Part shown: piece after piece, positions 35,069 to 46,772 of the stretch | Position numbering within the stretch: the first letter of the stretch is position 1 | Layout of the letters: the number at the start of each line of letters is the position of its first letter | Assembly: GCA_950022295.1 (NCBI GenBank) | Contig: OX465597.1 | Coordinates: 395,131,016-395,195,015 of the forward strand | Direction: 5' to 3' | Length of the DNA: 64,000 nucleotides | Source of the DNA: Bromus sterilis | Taxonomy: Eukaryota > Streptophyta > Magnoliopsida > Poales > Poaceae | The notes under the pieces: model-generated | Databases searched by the model: none | What the model saw: the letters and a program-made list of their open reading frames with translations, nothing else | Told to the model about the DNA's origin: nothing | Translations under genes and position numbers: made by a program

Positions 35069-36710
35069 ATGTGCGAGATGATGATAATGGTTTCTCGCCC
35101 TTCGTTGGTTACCCCAAGTGGAAGGTGATATGTAGGATAGCAGCAAATTTCCCCTATGTAGAGGATAGGGTTTGTCTCCAGTAGGAATCCAGAGATGATA
35201 AGTAGGTGTCAGCGGCACAACTGACGTGGAACTGCACACAACACAAATAACTTTGCTCCCAACGAAGTTCAGAGAGGTTGTCATCTCCGGTCTTGTTGTT
35301 TACAAAGGATCAAAACACAAGGGATAATGATAATAATTGCAACTGAAAGTAAATACGGAAAAGTAAATAAGCATGTAAAGAATGATGAGAATATGGACCG
35401 GGGGACCGTGATGTTCACTAATGATGACTCTCTCCCAAAAGACGATAAAACTGGTATGTGAGGTAAACAAATTACAAATGGGCAATTGACAGGATTATAA
35501 ACGCACCGCAATGCTAACTATGCTACAAAGAAAGGAAGAGGCTCAAAAGCATGGGAAGTACGCCAAAATAAGTAGAACGAAATCCAATTGCATCTACTAC
35601 TAATCATCCACCTTGAGATATCTATCCAGAACATCTCGCTGGTATTAAGTTGCGAGCCCCACCCAAAGTGTAAGCCCAAAGCAACAGACAACTGCATTAA
35701 AAAAGAACTTTGCGTAAACTAAACAATCCTTGCATCCGCGGTTACAAGCACCGATATTTTCCCCCTTGTGGCAACAACACATCCCCAATACTCATGTTTA
35801 TGTCACTCAAGCGTGTCATCAGGGGGCATGAACCCACAATCGAGCATAATGTTCCCTCTTGGAGTCACTACCTACTACTTGGACAAAGCAATAAACAGCA
35901 ACGGAGAAGATGCAAGAATTACTTAGGAACAAAAATATAAAAGATAAGAACCAAATATATTACTGTATCACAATCTGAACATAATCTCATAATCCATCCG
36001 ATCCGATCAAACTCAGCGTAGCAAAAGCAGAAAGGTTACATATGTGCCTCGATCATGTAGGGCAGCTCACGAGGTATAAACCATGAAGAACAAAGAGGGG
36101 AGGAGAACATCACATAGCTACTGATCACGGACCCATGGTCCAAAGGAAACTACTCACGACACATCCCGGAAACGTCCATGGTGGAGGGGTAGCTCCCGAA
36201 GGTCGATCCTCCCTCCGGCAAGGTGCCGGGAAGAGGTCTGTTGGCGCTCCCGATCGATCTTGGAAGCGCGGCAGCGGCTGAACAGAGGCGAGATCGCGAA
36301 AAGGGGTTATGTCTTTGGAAGTTTCACGCCATGGGAGATATATAGGCGAAGGGGGCAGACAGGGGGGCCATCAGGGGTCCAGGCGCCCCCCTGGCGCGGC
36401 CAAGCCCTAGGCCGCGCCAGCTAGGCGCCTGGGGCCCTGGTGGGTCCCACCTGGTCCCCCTTCGGGACTCCGGAAGGTTCCTCCACGCTGATTTTTATCT
36501 GATTTTTCCGAATTTTTGGAGCACTTTTAATATGCGGGAAAACTGAAATAAAAAAACAGGAGAAAACAGAAACTGGCACTGGGTGCATTGAGTTAATAGG
36601 TTAGTCCAAATATGATCAAAAGTGTATGAAAGTGTATCTAGATCATAGCAATATCACAGAAAACATGCATGGAGCAAGCAGAAATTATCGATATGTTTGG
36701 GACGTATCAA
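35069..36710 (-). repeat. Middle LTR of compound element
   Basis: It ends CTCGCACATCA on the minus strand at 35069 and starts TGATACGTCCCAAACA at about 36710, length about 1.64 kb. A PBS lies on the low side (about 35040). On the high side it joins directly to internal sequence equivalent to about 33024, without the purine tract or the 1.8 kb that normally follow. It carries the TATA region (about 36336) and the GC hairpin (36391-36418). Confidence 0.8.
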
Positions 36711-37060
36711 GTTCCAGCAACAAACTAAACAAAAGACAATGCTCTTGCTAAAGACAAACTAAGACTAAAACTAAACATGGCAGTAGCTACGAAAAGATAA
36801 AGAACACCCAACAGAGAAAAGATAAGCATGAAAAATCCTATGATGTGTTCTAGATTGAAGTCGAGCGTGTTTCTCTCCCACACAAAGTAAGATGGGGTCT
36901 AACTTTTTATGAACAGAAAGCAAAGCTAAAGAAAACTAAAAAGTAAACCTAAGAGCGAGACGCTCCAAGCATAGCACATAACGCATGAAGTGATAAAAAT
37001 ATAGTGAGACGAAGGACGAACTGATGATTGTTGATGGAGAAAGGGATGCACGGGGGCATC
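36711..37060 (-). mobile_element. Second internal region of the compound element, low part
   Basis: It closely matches 33024-33382 (starting AGTTCCAGCAACAAAC) and ends at a GCATC target-site copy where the nested Athila-type element begins. The region continues at 41531. It has no coding potential. Confidence 0.75.
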
Positions 37061-38444
37061 TGATGACCCTCAACTGTAGGGGGTCGTTTGTAGTGTTATC
37101 GCGGGTAAGTTAACCCAATTTATTGATTCGACACAAGGGAGCCAAAGAGTATTTATAAGCTTTGATAGTTGAGTTGTAAATTCAACCGCACCTGAAATAT
37201 ACTTGCTTGCAACAAAATATTAATAGCAATTGTGGTATGATAGTGATAGTGATAACGGCAAAAGTAAAGCAGCGGAAATAAACTAGTAGTAACCAGCAGG
37301 ATTAAAACTCTGTAGGCTAGGGAGATGGATGGTTGGGCGCTGCTTGGATAAGAGTGAACATGTAATAGATCCTAACACGGGGCAAGGCACACAGAAAAGC
37401 AATGATCATCTAGGCAAATATCAAACATTAGGCATGTATCCCGTAGGTAGTTGTGTGTGCTTGCAATAATAACTTGCACAACATCTTTTGTCCTACCAGC
37501 CCTCTACGAACGGGGCCAAAGGGAACTTATGGAGATTAAGGTTCTCATGTCAAAGAGCACCGGAACAAAGCAATAAACTCAATGGATACATGAAATCTTA
37601 AAATTATGGACCATCCCCTTTGGTATCCCAAGCTGTCACCTTTGGGATCACCGGTTCCGGACCATAATAGGTGCATACAAATCATAGATAGGATCAAGAA
37701 CATAAATATACTCATGAAAACACAAGTAGTTCATATCTGAAAACATGGCACTCGGGCCCAAAGTGACAAGCATTAAGAGCAACAAGTTGTAGCAAAGATG
37801 ATAAACACCATAGTAGATGATAGGCAACATGTCCCCGACAATCTGACGAACTATTACATGATCAAACTCATCCAATCCCTACCATCCCCTTTGCCTACAT
37901 CAGGGAATTACTCACACATGAGAAGAGAAGTCATGGAGGGAGGATGGATTGGTGATGGTGATGACGATGGCGATGATCTCCCCTCTCCGGAGGCCAAATC
38001 AGCCTCCAGATTAGCCCTCCCGGGGAAGAACAGAGGGTGGCGGTGGCTCCGCGACGGGTTCTGGAAAAATGACTTCTGTTTTAGGGTTTTCCCATCATGG
38101 GAATAAATAGGAATCGAGGTAGGGCACCAGAGGCGGTGGGAGTCGCCCAGGCGGCTAGCTGGTGCGGCCAGGGGTGGGGCCGCGCCAGCAGGGCGCCTGG
38201 GCCCCCTGGCATCCCTCTGGCCCCACTTCTGGCTCCTGGCTCCTTCGGGTGCATGGATTTTTGTGATTTTTCCTAGAATTTTCTGAGACACCTAAAATTC
38301 CATTTTCCTGCACACAATAAAACCATACAGGCAGCTCTGCTGAAAACAGCGTCAGTCCGGGTTAGTTTAGTTCAAATCATGCAAGAATGAGGACAAAACA
38401 ATAGCAAAAGTGTTTGTAAAAGTAGATACGTTTGAGACGTATCA
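37061..38444 (-). repeat. 3' LTR of Athila-type copy 2
   Basis: 1384 bp, from TGATACGTCTCAAACG (38444, minus strand) to ...GAGGGTCATCA at 37061. It is followed on the inner side by the CTAAGCTTGGGGGAGT purine tract. Confidence 0.85.
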
Positions 38445-39116
38445 ACTCCCCCAAGCTTAGGCTATTGCTTGTCCTCAAGCAATTCAGTTCAACGAACTGG
38501 ACGGGACAAATAAAACTTTGACAAACTCTTTTGCTTCATAAGATGTATATAAGCCGTTACTATGAAAAGAGTGTAGCAGGTGTCAAAACAATGCTATGAG
38601 GACAATGCACGAAGCAATCTTTCTTTCAAGTGATCAATCAGAAAAAACCAAAAGGTAAATAATGTGCTGCCGAAAATCAAGACAAGATCACAATGCACAT
38701 AGCTTGAACATACTAGAGTGGTATCTCGCTAGCCTCCATGAGTGAAGCAAAACATAAATGCAGAAACTCCTCTGGAGTTTTAAAGGAGACTAGAACTAAG
38801 AATTTCAGAACAAGCAATATCACAATCATGCAGAAAACAATGTAGTACTTTGGGACAATGCATGTTAGACTAAGAATGAAAATTATGCTCTCAATAGTTG
38901 GTGCTTTGAAGAAATAAGGGTTGGAAGCAAAGACTAAACATGTGCCAAAGCTCTTGGTTTTGAAAACAGAGATAGAATTCTTTTTGAGAAGTGCAACTTT
39001 CCAGTCAAGGGTGAACGGTAAAGGTCTCTCAATATCTCCCATGCCAACCATATTAATGCTTTTTTCTTACACTTTTGTTCCCTTATCCATCCATCATTTG
39101 ACGGTCTATGGAACCT

Positions 39117-40305
39117 AGGCGGTAGATTCTTCACGTCTTTGGCTTTAATGCCTTTCTCCTTTATAGACTTCTTTGCTTCTTGCATATCTTCGTGGCTTAG
39201 AACAAGCATGCCCCTCTTCTTTGGTGGTGGAGGTGGTTCAGGGACGGACCAATCTTCATGGTTCTTGGCAATCTTGCCCATTAATTCTTCGGCATCGTTC
39301 GGTGTTCTTTCCCTGAAAACACAACCAGCGCAACTATCCAGATAGGTTCTAGATTCATCAGTTAGACCAGCATAAAATATATCAAGAAATTCATTCTTTG
39401 GAACTTCATGTCTCGATCTAGCCTTAATTAAATCACAATACCTCCCCCAAGCTTTAGCGAGGTGCTCATCCTGCAATTGTTTAAAGTTATAGATTCTTTG
39501 CAAAGTAGCATGTTGCATATGAGCAGGAAAATATTTATCAACAAAGAATTGAACTAAGTCCTGAGGACTCTCAATGGAACCATAGGGTAGTGCATCATAC
39601 CATGATTTAGCGTCTTCCTTTAAAGAAAAAGGAAAAAAGCTTGGCCACATAAAAGTTTCGTATCCTTTCATCAGTACTAAATAAGTTACCTAACTCAGCG
39701 AGTTTGGTCAGGTGTGCTATAGCATCACCATTTTCTCTGCCATAAAAAGGGTCAGCCTCGACTGTAGATATAAGTGAAAGATCAACAGAGAAATCATAAT
39801 CAGGATCAGTGATGCATATAGGGGATGTGGAAAATTTAGGATCAGGAATAATCATGTTCTTCATGGAGTGCCTTTCAAGAAGCTCCTTAACAGCACCAGG
39901 GTCAGAGTCGACACACTCTTTGAGTTCCCTGCAAAAATCATCATCAAGAGTAATATAATCATCATCAAGGATTCTCTCCTTGAGTTCATCTAAGTCTGGG
40001 TAACCAAAGGTTTTGCAAGTAGGAATATAGGTAGCAGGAGTCTCGGTCTCGGACTGTGCTGCAACCTTAGCAATCTGAGTTTCAAGATAGTGGCCAAGAA
40101 AACTAGTATCATCAAGAGTAGTAGAAGCATCATCAAAAGTATCGGACATAGTAGCAGATTCAGTAGAAGTAGCATGTGGTGCTAGTGGTGAAGCGAACTT
40201 ACTTATAACGGAGGGTGAATCAAGCGTAGCACTGGTACTCAGAACAGTACCTTTTCTTGTAGTAGATGGTAAGATTGGAACCTTGGGGTCTCCTTTCTTA
40301 CCCAT
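39117..40305 (-). pseudogene. Athila-type gag, N-terminal part, truncated
   Basis: From MGKKGDPKVPILPSTTRKG (ATG at 40305) the frame runs to about 39607 and is then shifted by one base into a second frame (from about 39671 to 39117). The second frame shows WYDALPYGSIESPQDL, FPAHMQHATLQRIYNFKQL and CAGCVFRERTPNDAEEL. It ends in GIKAKDVKNLPP, where the internal deletion fuses it to 3' non-coding sequence. An upstream in-frame ATG at 40338 is less likely as start because the other copy begins at MGKKGDP too. The capsid core is better preserved than in 7650-10231. Confidence 0.75.
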
Positions 40306-40362
40306 AGCGGATGAAGTGTGGCAGGCAGAATACTTCAAGTAGACTTGTAAATATTTCTATGC

Positions 40363-40380
40363 TCCCCGGCAACGGCGCCA
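40363..40380 (-). other. Primer binding site of Athila-type copy 2
   Basis: The minus strand reads TGGCGCCGTTGCCGGGGA, the same tRNA-Asp-type site as at 10289-10306, 12 bases inside the LTR edge. Confidence 0.85.
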
Positions 40381-40392
40381 GAAAACAGTACT

Positions 40393-41530
40393 TGATGACC
40401 CTCAACTGTAGGGGATCACTTCTAGTGTTCTCGCGGGTAAGTTAACCCAATTTATTGATTCGACACAAGGGGAGCCAAAGAGTATTTATAAGCTTTGACA
40501 GTTGAGTTGTCAATTCAACCGCACCTGAAATATACTTGCTTGCAACAAAATATTAATAGCAACTGTGGTATGATAGTGATAGTGATAACGGCAAAAGTAA
40601 AGCAGCGGAAATAAACTAGTAGTAACTAGCAGAATTAAAACTCTGTAGGCTAGGGAGATGGATGGTTGGGTGCTTCTTGGATAAGAGTGAACATGTAATA
40701 GATTCTAACATGGGGCAAGGCACACATAAAAGCAATGATCATCTAGGAAAATATCAAACATTAGGCATGTATCCCATAGGTAGTTGTGCGTGCTTGCAAT
40801 AAGAATTTGCACAACATCTTTTGTCCTACCATCCCGCTACAAGCGGGGCCAAATTGAACTTATGGAGATTAAGGTGCTCCTATCAAAGATACATGAAATC
40901 CTCAAATTATGGACCATCCCATTTGGTGTCCCAAACTGTCACCTTTGGAATCGCCGGTTCCGGGCCATCCCCTTTGCCTACAGTAGGGAATTACTCACAC
41001 ATGAGAAGAGAAGTCATGGAGGGAGGATGGATTCGTGATGGTGATGACGATGGCGACGATCTCCCCTCTCCGGAGGCCAAATCAGCCTCCAGATTAGCCC
41101 TCCCGAGGAATAACAGAGGGTGGCGGTGGCTCCGCGACGGGTTCTGGAAAAACGACTTATGTTTCGGGGTTTTCCCGTCACGGGAATAAATAGGAGTCAA
41201 GTTAGTGTACCAGAGGCGGTGGGAGTCGCCCAGGCGGCTAGCTGGCGCGGCCAGGGGTGGGGTCGCGCCAGTAGGGCGCCTGGGCCCCCCCTCGCAGCCC
41301 TCTGGCCCCACTTCTGGCTCCTGGCTCCTTCGGGTGCGTGGATTTTTTGTGATTTTTCCTGGAATTTTCTGAGACACCTAAAAATCCATTTTCCTGCACA
41401 CAATAAAACCATACAGGCAGCTCTGCTGAAAAAAGCGTCAGTCCGGGCTAGTTTAGTTCAAATCATGCAAAAATGAGGGCAAAAAAATAGCAAAAGTGTT
41501 TGCAAAATTAGATACGTTTGAGACGTATCA
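40393..41530 (-). repeat. 5' LTR of Athila-type copy 2, internally deleted
   Basis: Only 1138 bp long. Compared with its partner it lacks two segments, one near 40888 and a larger one near 40965. The larger gap fuses CCGGTTCCGG to GCCATCCCCTTTGCC, consistent with loss between short similar sequences. Termini TGATACGTCTCAAACG and ...GAGGGTCATCA are intact. Confidence 0.8.
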
Positions 41531-42395
41531 GCATCCCCAAGCTTACACGCTTGAGTCTCCTTGAATATTTATTGGGGATGCATGGGGTCATCCCCAAGCT
41601 TGAGCGCTTGACACTCCCGGATCTTCTTTCATCATCTTCCATCGCACACTTGAAAACTCCCTTCATACATAACTCATCATAAGTTGATTAGAGAGGTTAG
41701 TACCCTTAATAAAATAAGTTTTCCCCACTGGATATAAAGATATTCTTGAAGAGCTACTGTTTCTCAAGATTGCCAAAAAAAATTTGCAAAGAAAAGGCAA
41801 GCTTAAGGTTTTCAAAAGTAAGGAAAGACAAAACGTGGCAGAATCTGTGAAAAACGGAACATCAGGTAGTAAATAAAAAATTTGGGGCACTTCTGCAACT
41901 CAAATACAAAAACTCATAACATACGAAAGTTTCACAATTGTATAGAGCATGCTGTGTAAAAATTTCAGCTATAAAATATGAACTGGTGATTTGTTCCAAT
42001 TTTATCCGTCAAATAGACAGAATCTATTTTCTGGACAGCATGTCACAACTTTTGCTTCCCTTATCATATGAGGCTAAACTTGGCACAAAGCTTGAAAATA
42101 AAGATACAATGATGTTGCTACAGTAGTAACAATCATCAAGACCACTAAAAATAGAAGTAAAACATCTTGGGTTGCCTCCCAACAAGCGCTTTTTTTACGC
42201 CTTTAAGCTAGGCATGATGATCATAAAAGTTGCTCTCATAATAATAAGGATTTGAAGAAAAAGAGAGCATCAAGAAGAAAATATGAAACACATTTAAGCC
42301 TAACCCACTTCCTATGATGGGAAACTTTTAAGAAAATAAATCGTGAAAGAACAAAGTAACAAGCATAGGAAGATAAAAGAACAACTTCAAAACTT

Positions 42396-44917
42396 TCAAC
42401 ATGAAGAGAGGAGTTTTTGTAACATGAAAGTTTCTACAACTAAGCTCTCTCTCTCAAAGTAATTTTCAGTAGTATCATGAAAAAAATCAAGAATATAACT
42501 ATCACATAAAGCATGTTGTTCATGACCTACAAGCATACGCGTGTAGTTTTCAACACGGTCTTTAGGAACATAAGATAAATGCAACCTGTCACATTGAGCC
42601 TTGATAAGTGATACGTCCCAAACGTATCTATAATTTCTGTTTGCTCCATGCATGTTTTGTCTGACTTTGCCATGATTTGCTTGAACTTTCATACACTTTT
42701 GAGCATATTTGGACTAATCTATTAACCCAGTGCACCCAGCTGTCAGTTGCTGTTTTCTGGTGTTTTTGTATTTCAGGTTTTCCGGCCATTAAAAGTGTTC
42801 AAAAAATCCGGAAAAATCAGATAAAAAATCAGCGATCCGGAAGCTTCCAGAATCACCAAGGTAGCGGAGGGGGCCACCACCAGGAGAACAGGAGGGTCCC
42901 TGGCGCGTCCCCACCCTAGTCCGCGCTAGGAGGCCTCCTGGCTGCCTGGTGGGTCCCCTCGACACCCCCCCTCCGCCTATATTTAGCCCTCGGGGTGGAA
43001 ACCCCTAATATCGAAGTACTTTTTTCAGAAGCGATTCCGATCTCCGCCGCCATCGCCAACAAGCTTCGATGGACCAGAATTCCTATATATGTCGACACAC
43101 TGCCGGGACGGGGAAGTGCCCTCGGATTCATCTCCATCGACGTTGCTTCCTCCCTCCATGAAGCGTGAGTAGTTCTCCCTCGGGGCTGAGGTTTCTACCA
43201 GTAGCTATGTGTTCTTCTCTCTCTCCCATGATGTGATCTTCGTTGTGATCATAGGCTATGTTAATCTAGGGTGATCCCATGATATTTCCCCTTCCTCTAT
43301 GTATTGGATTGATGTACTCAATTGATCTTATCTAGTATAATCCCCGAGACCAAGGTGACAACGGTCTATTGGACATGGGTTAGAAGAATATTATCATGAG
43401 TGATTTCCTCTTTTGTGTGTTGATTGAAGATTGAGAGTCTCTTGGTGCTTGTCTTTGACTATCCTTGAGATATGTTGTAGTGATTGTGGTACTCTCTTTG
43501 GATGGCCGCAGTGACATTGGGAAATCCATAGATTGAGAACTACGAACTTTGAGGTGTGCTTTTGTAGCCCTACATAATTCTCATCCTCTCTTGACCACAA
43601 AGGAATGACCTCTGAGTGCGTCTCCATTGCATGTTTTATGGGAAATATCATGTGATTAGACTATGTTAATGTTGTTGGGAGTTGCCACTAGTGAAAGTAT
43701 GAAGCCTAGGCCTTGTTTCCACCATTGTTACACCGTTTGTGCTCACTTTTGTCACATGTTTGCTTGCTGCACTTTTTATTACAGATTTATATTACCTTGC
43801 TTTTCCACACCTATCACCCCTATTTTACCATCTCTTCGCCGAACTAGTGCACCTATACAACTCCTAGTTGTATTAGGTGTGTTGGGGACACAAGAGACTT
43901 CTTCTATCTTAATTGCAGGGTTTCTTGAGAGAGACCATCTTCAACCTCTACTTCCCTGAGTTCGATAAACCTTAGGTCATCCACTTGAGGGAAATTGCTG
44001 CTGTCCTACAAACCTCTGTGCTTGGAGGCCCAACATAGTCTACAAGAATAGAAGCGTGCGTAGACATCAATAAGAACAAAATTCTCCGGAATATGAGTTG
44101 GAGATTTCAAAAGGATAACAGGGCAATCAAGTGTGGGTTCAATAGCAAAAATTGCATGCTTAACATGAGGAACTATAGCAAGTTCATCTCTGTAAGCATC
44201 ATCCATAGTGGCATCACGGCCATAAGCATAGAAGGCATCAACTTAATCAAAAAGGGATATTTCGAAAGAATCCATAGGATCATAACACTCATATAAGGTA
44301 ATAGTCAAAGAGTTACTCTCATTAGAAGGTAGACATGGATGGCTCCATTCTTCCTCCTCTTCTTCGTCACTCTCCTCCTCTTTTTCATCCAAGGAGCTTT
44401 TAGGTTCAGCAATTTCTTCTTCCATAGAGTCCTGCAAAACATTAGTCTCTTCCTTTGGGGGAGATATTCTCTCAAGATGATCAGTAATATAATAATTTGT
44501 ATCGTAATTTTCCAAACAATAGTTAAGTATAGCAAGACTCTCAGATTTGTAAGGGGCATCATCAATATTTTTTAGAAGAGAAGTAATTTCATAGGCACCC
44601 TTATAAGCAACAAATTCTTATATTTGCTCTGCATCATAAACATCATAATTTTTCTTAGCATAAGAAGCTAAGGTTTCATCAACATTGTACTCACATTGGA
44701 AATCAAGGTGTTTATGCCTCATAAAGCAACAAGATTCATCTCTGCAGAAAGAAATAATATATATTGAGCACAAGTTTCTAGCATACTCATACAATTGATG
44801 TATTTGTTTCCATAAGTGTATCCCCTTTTGAGACAAGCGGTGTTCCTTGTACCATTCTTGTTGATCCTCAGTGAATCCTCCATGCCAATAAGATCTGGTC
44901 TCAAAGAAGTTAGACAT
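42396..44917 (-). pseudogene. Element-specific ORF of the non-autonomous Gypsy unit, broken and interrupted
   Basis: Three protein-like segments run on the minus strand: 44917-44618 (RSYWHGGFTEDQQEWYKEHR...CSIYIISFCRDESCCFMRH), 44515-44243 (an acidic stretch, then EWSHPCLPSNESNSLTI and CYDPMDSFEISLFD) and about 42605-42396 (RLHLSYVPKDRVENYTRMLV...CDSYILDFFHDTTENYF). The LTR at 42609-44069 separates the second and third, and stops separate the first and second. I recognise no enzymatic domain. By position, between PBS and the non-coding 3' part, this replaces gag-pol. Confidence 0.5.
42609..44069 (+). repeat. Solo LTR with chimeric structure
   Basis: It starts TGATACGTCCCAAACG and ends ...CGTAGACATCA, with ATAAG duplicated at 42604-42608 and 44070-44074. 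The first 430 bp or so (U3, the GC hairpin near 42900-42930 and the TATA region near 42975) resemble the solo LTR at 28855. The rest (about 43060-44069) has no similarity to it. Length is 1461 bp. No internal region accompanies it. Confidence 0.8.
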
Positions 44918-45064
44918 TGATTGGCAAGTAAGGAACTAGACATACTATTTATTTTTTTGGTTTTTTTATATAGGACACTAAGACAAAGACCGAAAGGTAA
45001 ACTAACAAGACTAAAAAGCAAAGGTAAAAGATAGTGTGCAACTGCCCTATCTTAGCACTCGGAG

Positions 45065-45082
45065 TCCCCAGCAACGGCGCCA
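45065..45082 (-). other. Primer binding site of the compound element
   Basis: The minus strand reads TGGCGCCGTTGCTGGGGA, a tRNA-Asp-type site with one change relative to 10289-10306, just inside the LTR at 45093. Confidence 0.8.
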
Positions 45083-45092
45083 GAAATTTGCT

Positions 45093-46767
45093 TGATGTGT
45101 GAGATGATGATAATGGTTTCTCGCCCTTCGTTGGTTACCCCAAGTGGAAGGTGAGATGTACGATAGAAGCAAATTTCCCCTATGTAGAGGATATGGTTTG
45201 TCTCCAGTAGGACTCCGATAGTGATAAGTAGGTGGCAAGGAAACAATGGCACCGAATAAGACAAAAGTTGCTTCCTTGACCTGGACCTGCACAAAACACA
45301 AATAACTTTGCTCCCAACGAAGTTCAGAGAGGTTGTCAATCTCTCCGGTCTTGTTGTTTACAAAGGATCAAACGCAAGGGATAATGATAATGGTGATAGC
45401 AGCTAGAAAGTAAAAGCAGGAAATTAAATGAGTGTGTAAACAGTGATGAAAATATGAACCGGGGTCCCGTGATGTTCACTAGTGATGTCTCTCTCCCCAA
45501 AGAGCATAAAACTGCTATGTGAGGTAAACAAATTACAGTTGGGCAATTGACAGGATTAAAAACGCACCGCAATGCTAACTATGTTACAAAGAAAGGATGA
45601 GGCTCAAAAGCATGGGCAGTACGCCAAAACAAGTAGACCGAAATCCAACTGCGTCTACTACTAATCATCCACCTTGAGATATCTATCCAGAACACCTCGC
45701 TGGTATTAAGTTGCGAGCCCCACCCAAAGTGTAAACCCAAAGCAACAGACAACTGGATTAAAAGCACTTTGCGTAAAGTAAAAAATCCTTGCAACCGCGG
45801 TTACAAGTACCATTGTTTTCCCCCTTGTGGCAACAGCACATCCCCTAGACTCATGTTTCTGTCACTCAAGCGTGTTATCGGGGGGCATGAACCCACAATC
45901 GAGCATAACATTCCCTCTTGGAGTCACTATCTACTACTTAGACAAAGCAATAAAATACAACGGAGAACATGCAAGAATTACTTAAGAACAATAATATAAA
46001 ATATAAGAACCAAATATATTACTCAATCACAATCTGAACATAATCTCATAATCCATCAAATCCCAGCAAACTCAACATAGCAACAGCAGAAAGATTACAT
46101 ATGTGTCTCGATCATGTATGGCAGCTCACGAGGACTAAACCATGAAGAACAAAGAGGGGAGGAGAACATTACATAGCTACTGATCACGGACCCATGGTCC
46201 AAAGAAAACTACTCATGGCACATCCGAGAAGCGTCCATGGTGGAGGGGAAGCTCCCGGAGGTCAATCCTCCCTTCGGCAGGGTGCCGGGAAGAAGTGTGT
46301 TGGCGCTCCTGATCTTGGAAGCGCGGCGGCGGCGGAACAAAGGCGAGATCGCGAGAAAGGGTTCTGTCGTTGGGAGTTTCGCATCACGGAGATTAAATAG
46401 GCGAAGGGGCAGCCCAGGGGCCCACCAGGTCTCCAGGCGGCCACCCGGCGCGACCCCACCCTAGGCCGCGCCACCTGGCCGCCTGGGCACCAGGTGGGGC
46501 CCCTCTGGCCCTCCTTCGGGACTCTGGAAGGTTCTGTTGCGCTGATTTTTTTTATCCGATTTTCCCGAATTTTTGGAGCACTTTTAATTTGGGGGAAACC
46601 TGGAATAGAAAAACAGCAGAAAACAGGAACTGGCACTGTGGTGCACTAAGTTAATAAGTTAGTCCAAATATGATCAAAAGTGTATGAAAGTGTATCTAGA
46701 TCATAGCAATATCACACAAAAAATGCATGGAGCAAGTAGAAATTATAGATACGTTTGGGACGTATCA
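45093..46767 (-). repeat. High-side (5') LTR of compound element
   Basis: 1675 bp, from TGATACGTCCCAAACG (46767, minus strand) to ...CTCACACATCA at 45093. It matches 27962-31251 and 35069-36710. The GC hairpin (about 46446-46473) and a TATA-like box (about 46390-46400) are present but diverged. CTGGG follows at 46768. Confidence 0.85.
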
Positions 46768-46772
46768 CTGGG

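Larger units (their letters stand above)
37061..41530 (-). mobile_element. Athila-type deletion derivative with both LTRs (copy 2)
   Basis: This is a complete-looking 4.47-kb insertion: LTR 37061-38444, internal region 38445-40392, LTR 40393-41530, PBS at 40363-40380, PPT at 38445, and a perfect 5-bp duplication GCATC (37056-37060 and 41531-41535). It belongs to the same family as 2352-11709. The internal region lost everything between the middle of gag (joined at about 39117) and the 3' non-coding part, including protease and the extra ORF. It interrupts the second internal region of the compound element and is therefore younger. Confidence 0.85.
41531..45092 (-). mobile_element. Second internal region of the compound element, high part
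   Basis: It begins with purine-tract-like repeats (GCATCCCCAAGCTT, about 41531 and 41597), matches 33382-34064 up to about 42215, then has its own sequence with short gag-type frames. It is interrupted by a chimeric LTR at 42609-44069. It ends with a tRNA-Asp-type PBS at about 45065-45082, next to the LTR at 45093. Confidence 0.75.
27962..46767 (-). mobile_element. Compound Gypsy element with three LTRs and two internal regions
   Basis: The outer termini TG...CA are flanked by a perfect 5-bp duplication CTGGG, and the insertion splits the Tat-type gag. Inside, on the minus strand, the order from high to low coordinate is as follows: LTR 45093-46767, PBS, internal region (41531-45092 plus 36711-37060), LTR 35069-36710, PBS near 35041, internal region 31252-35068, LTR 27962-31251. 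Three further insertions lie inside it (28855-30501, 37061-41530, 42609-44069). No RT or integrase is present, so the unit is non-autonomous. Confidence 0.85.

Noticed and set aside
44093..44575. Plus-strand frames such as a phenylalanine/leucine-rich one at 44339-44575
   Set aside because: Antisense of an acidic low-complexity stretch of the element ORF on the minus strand.
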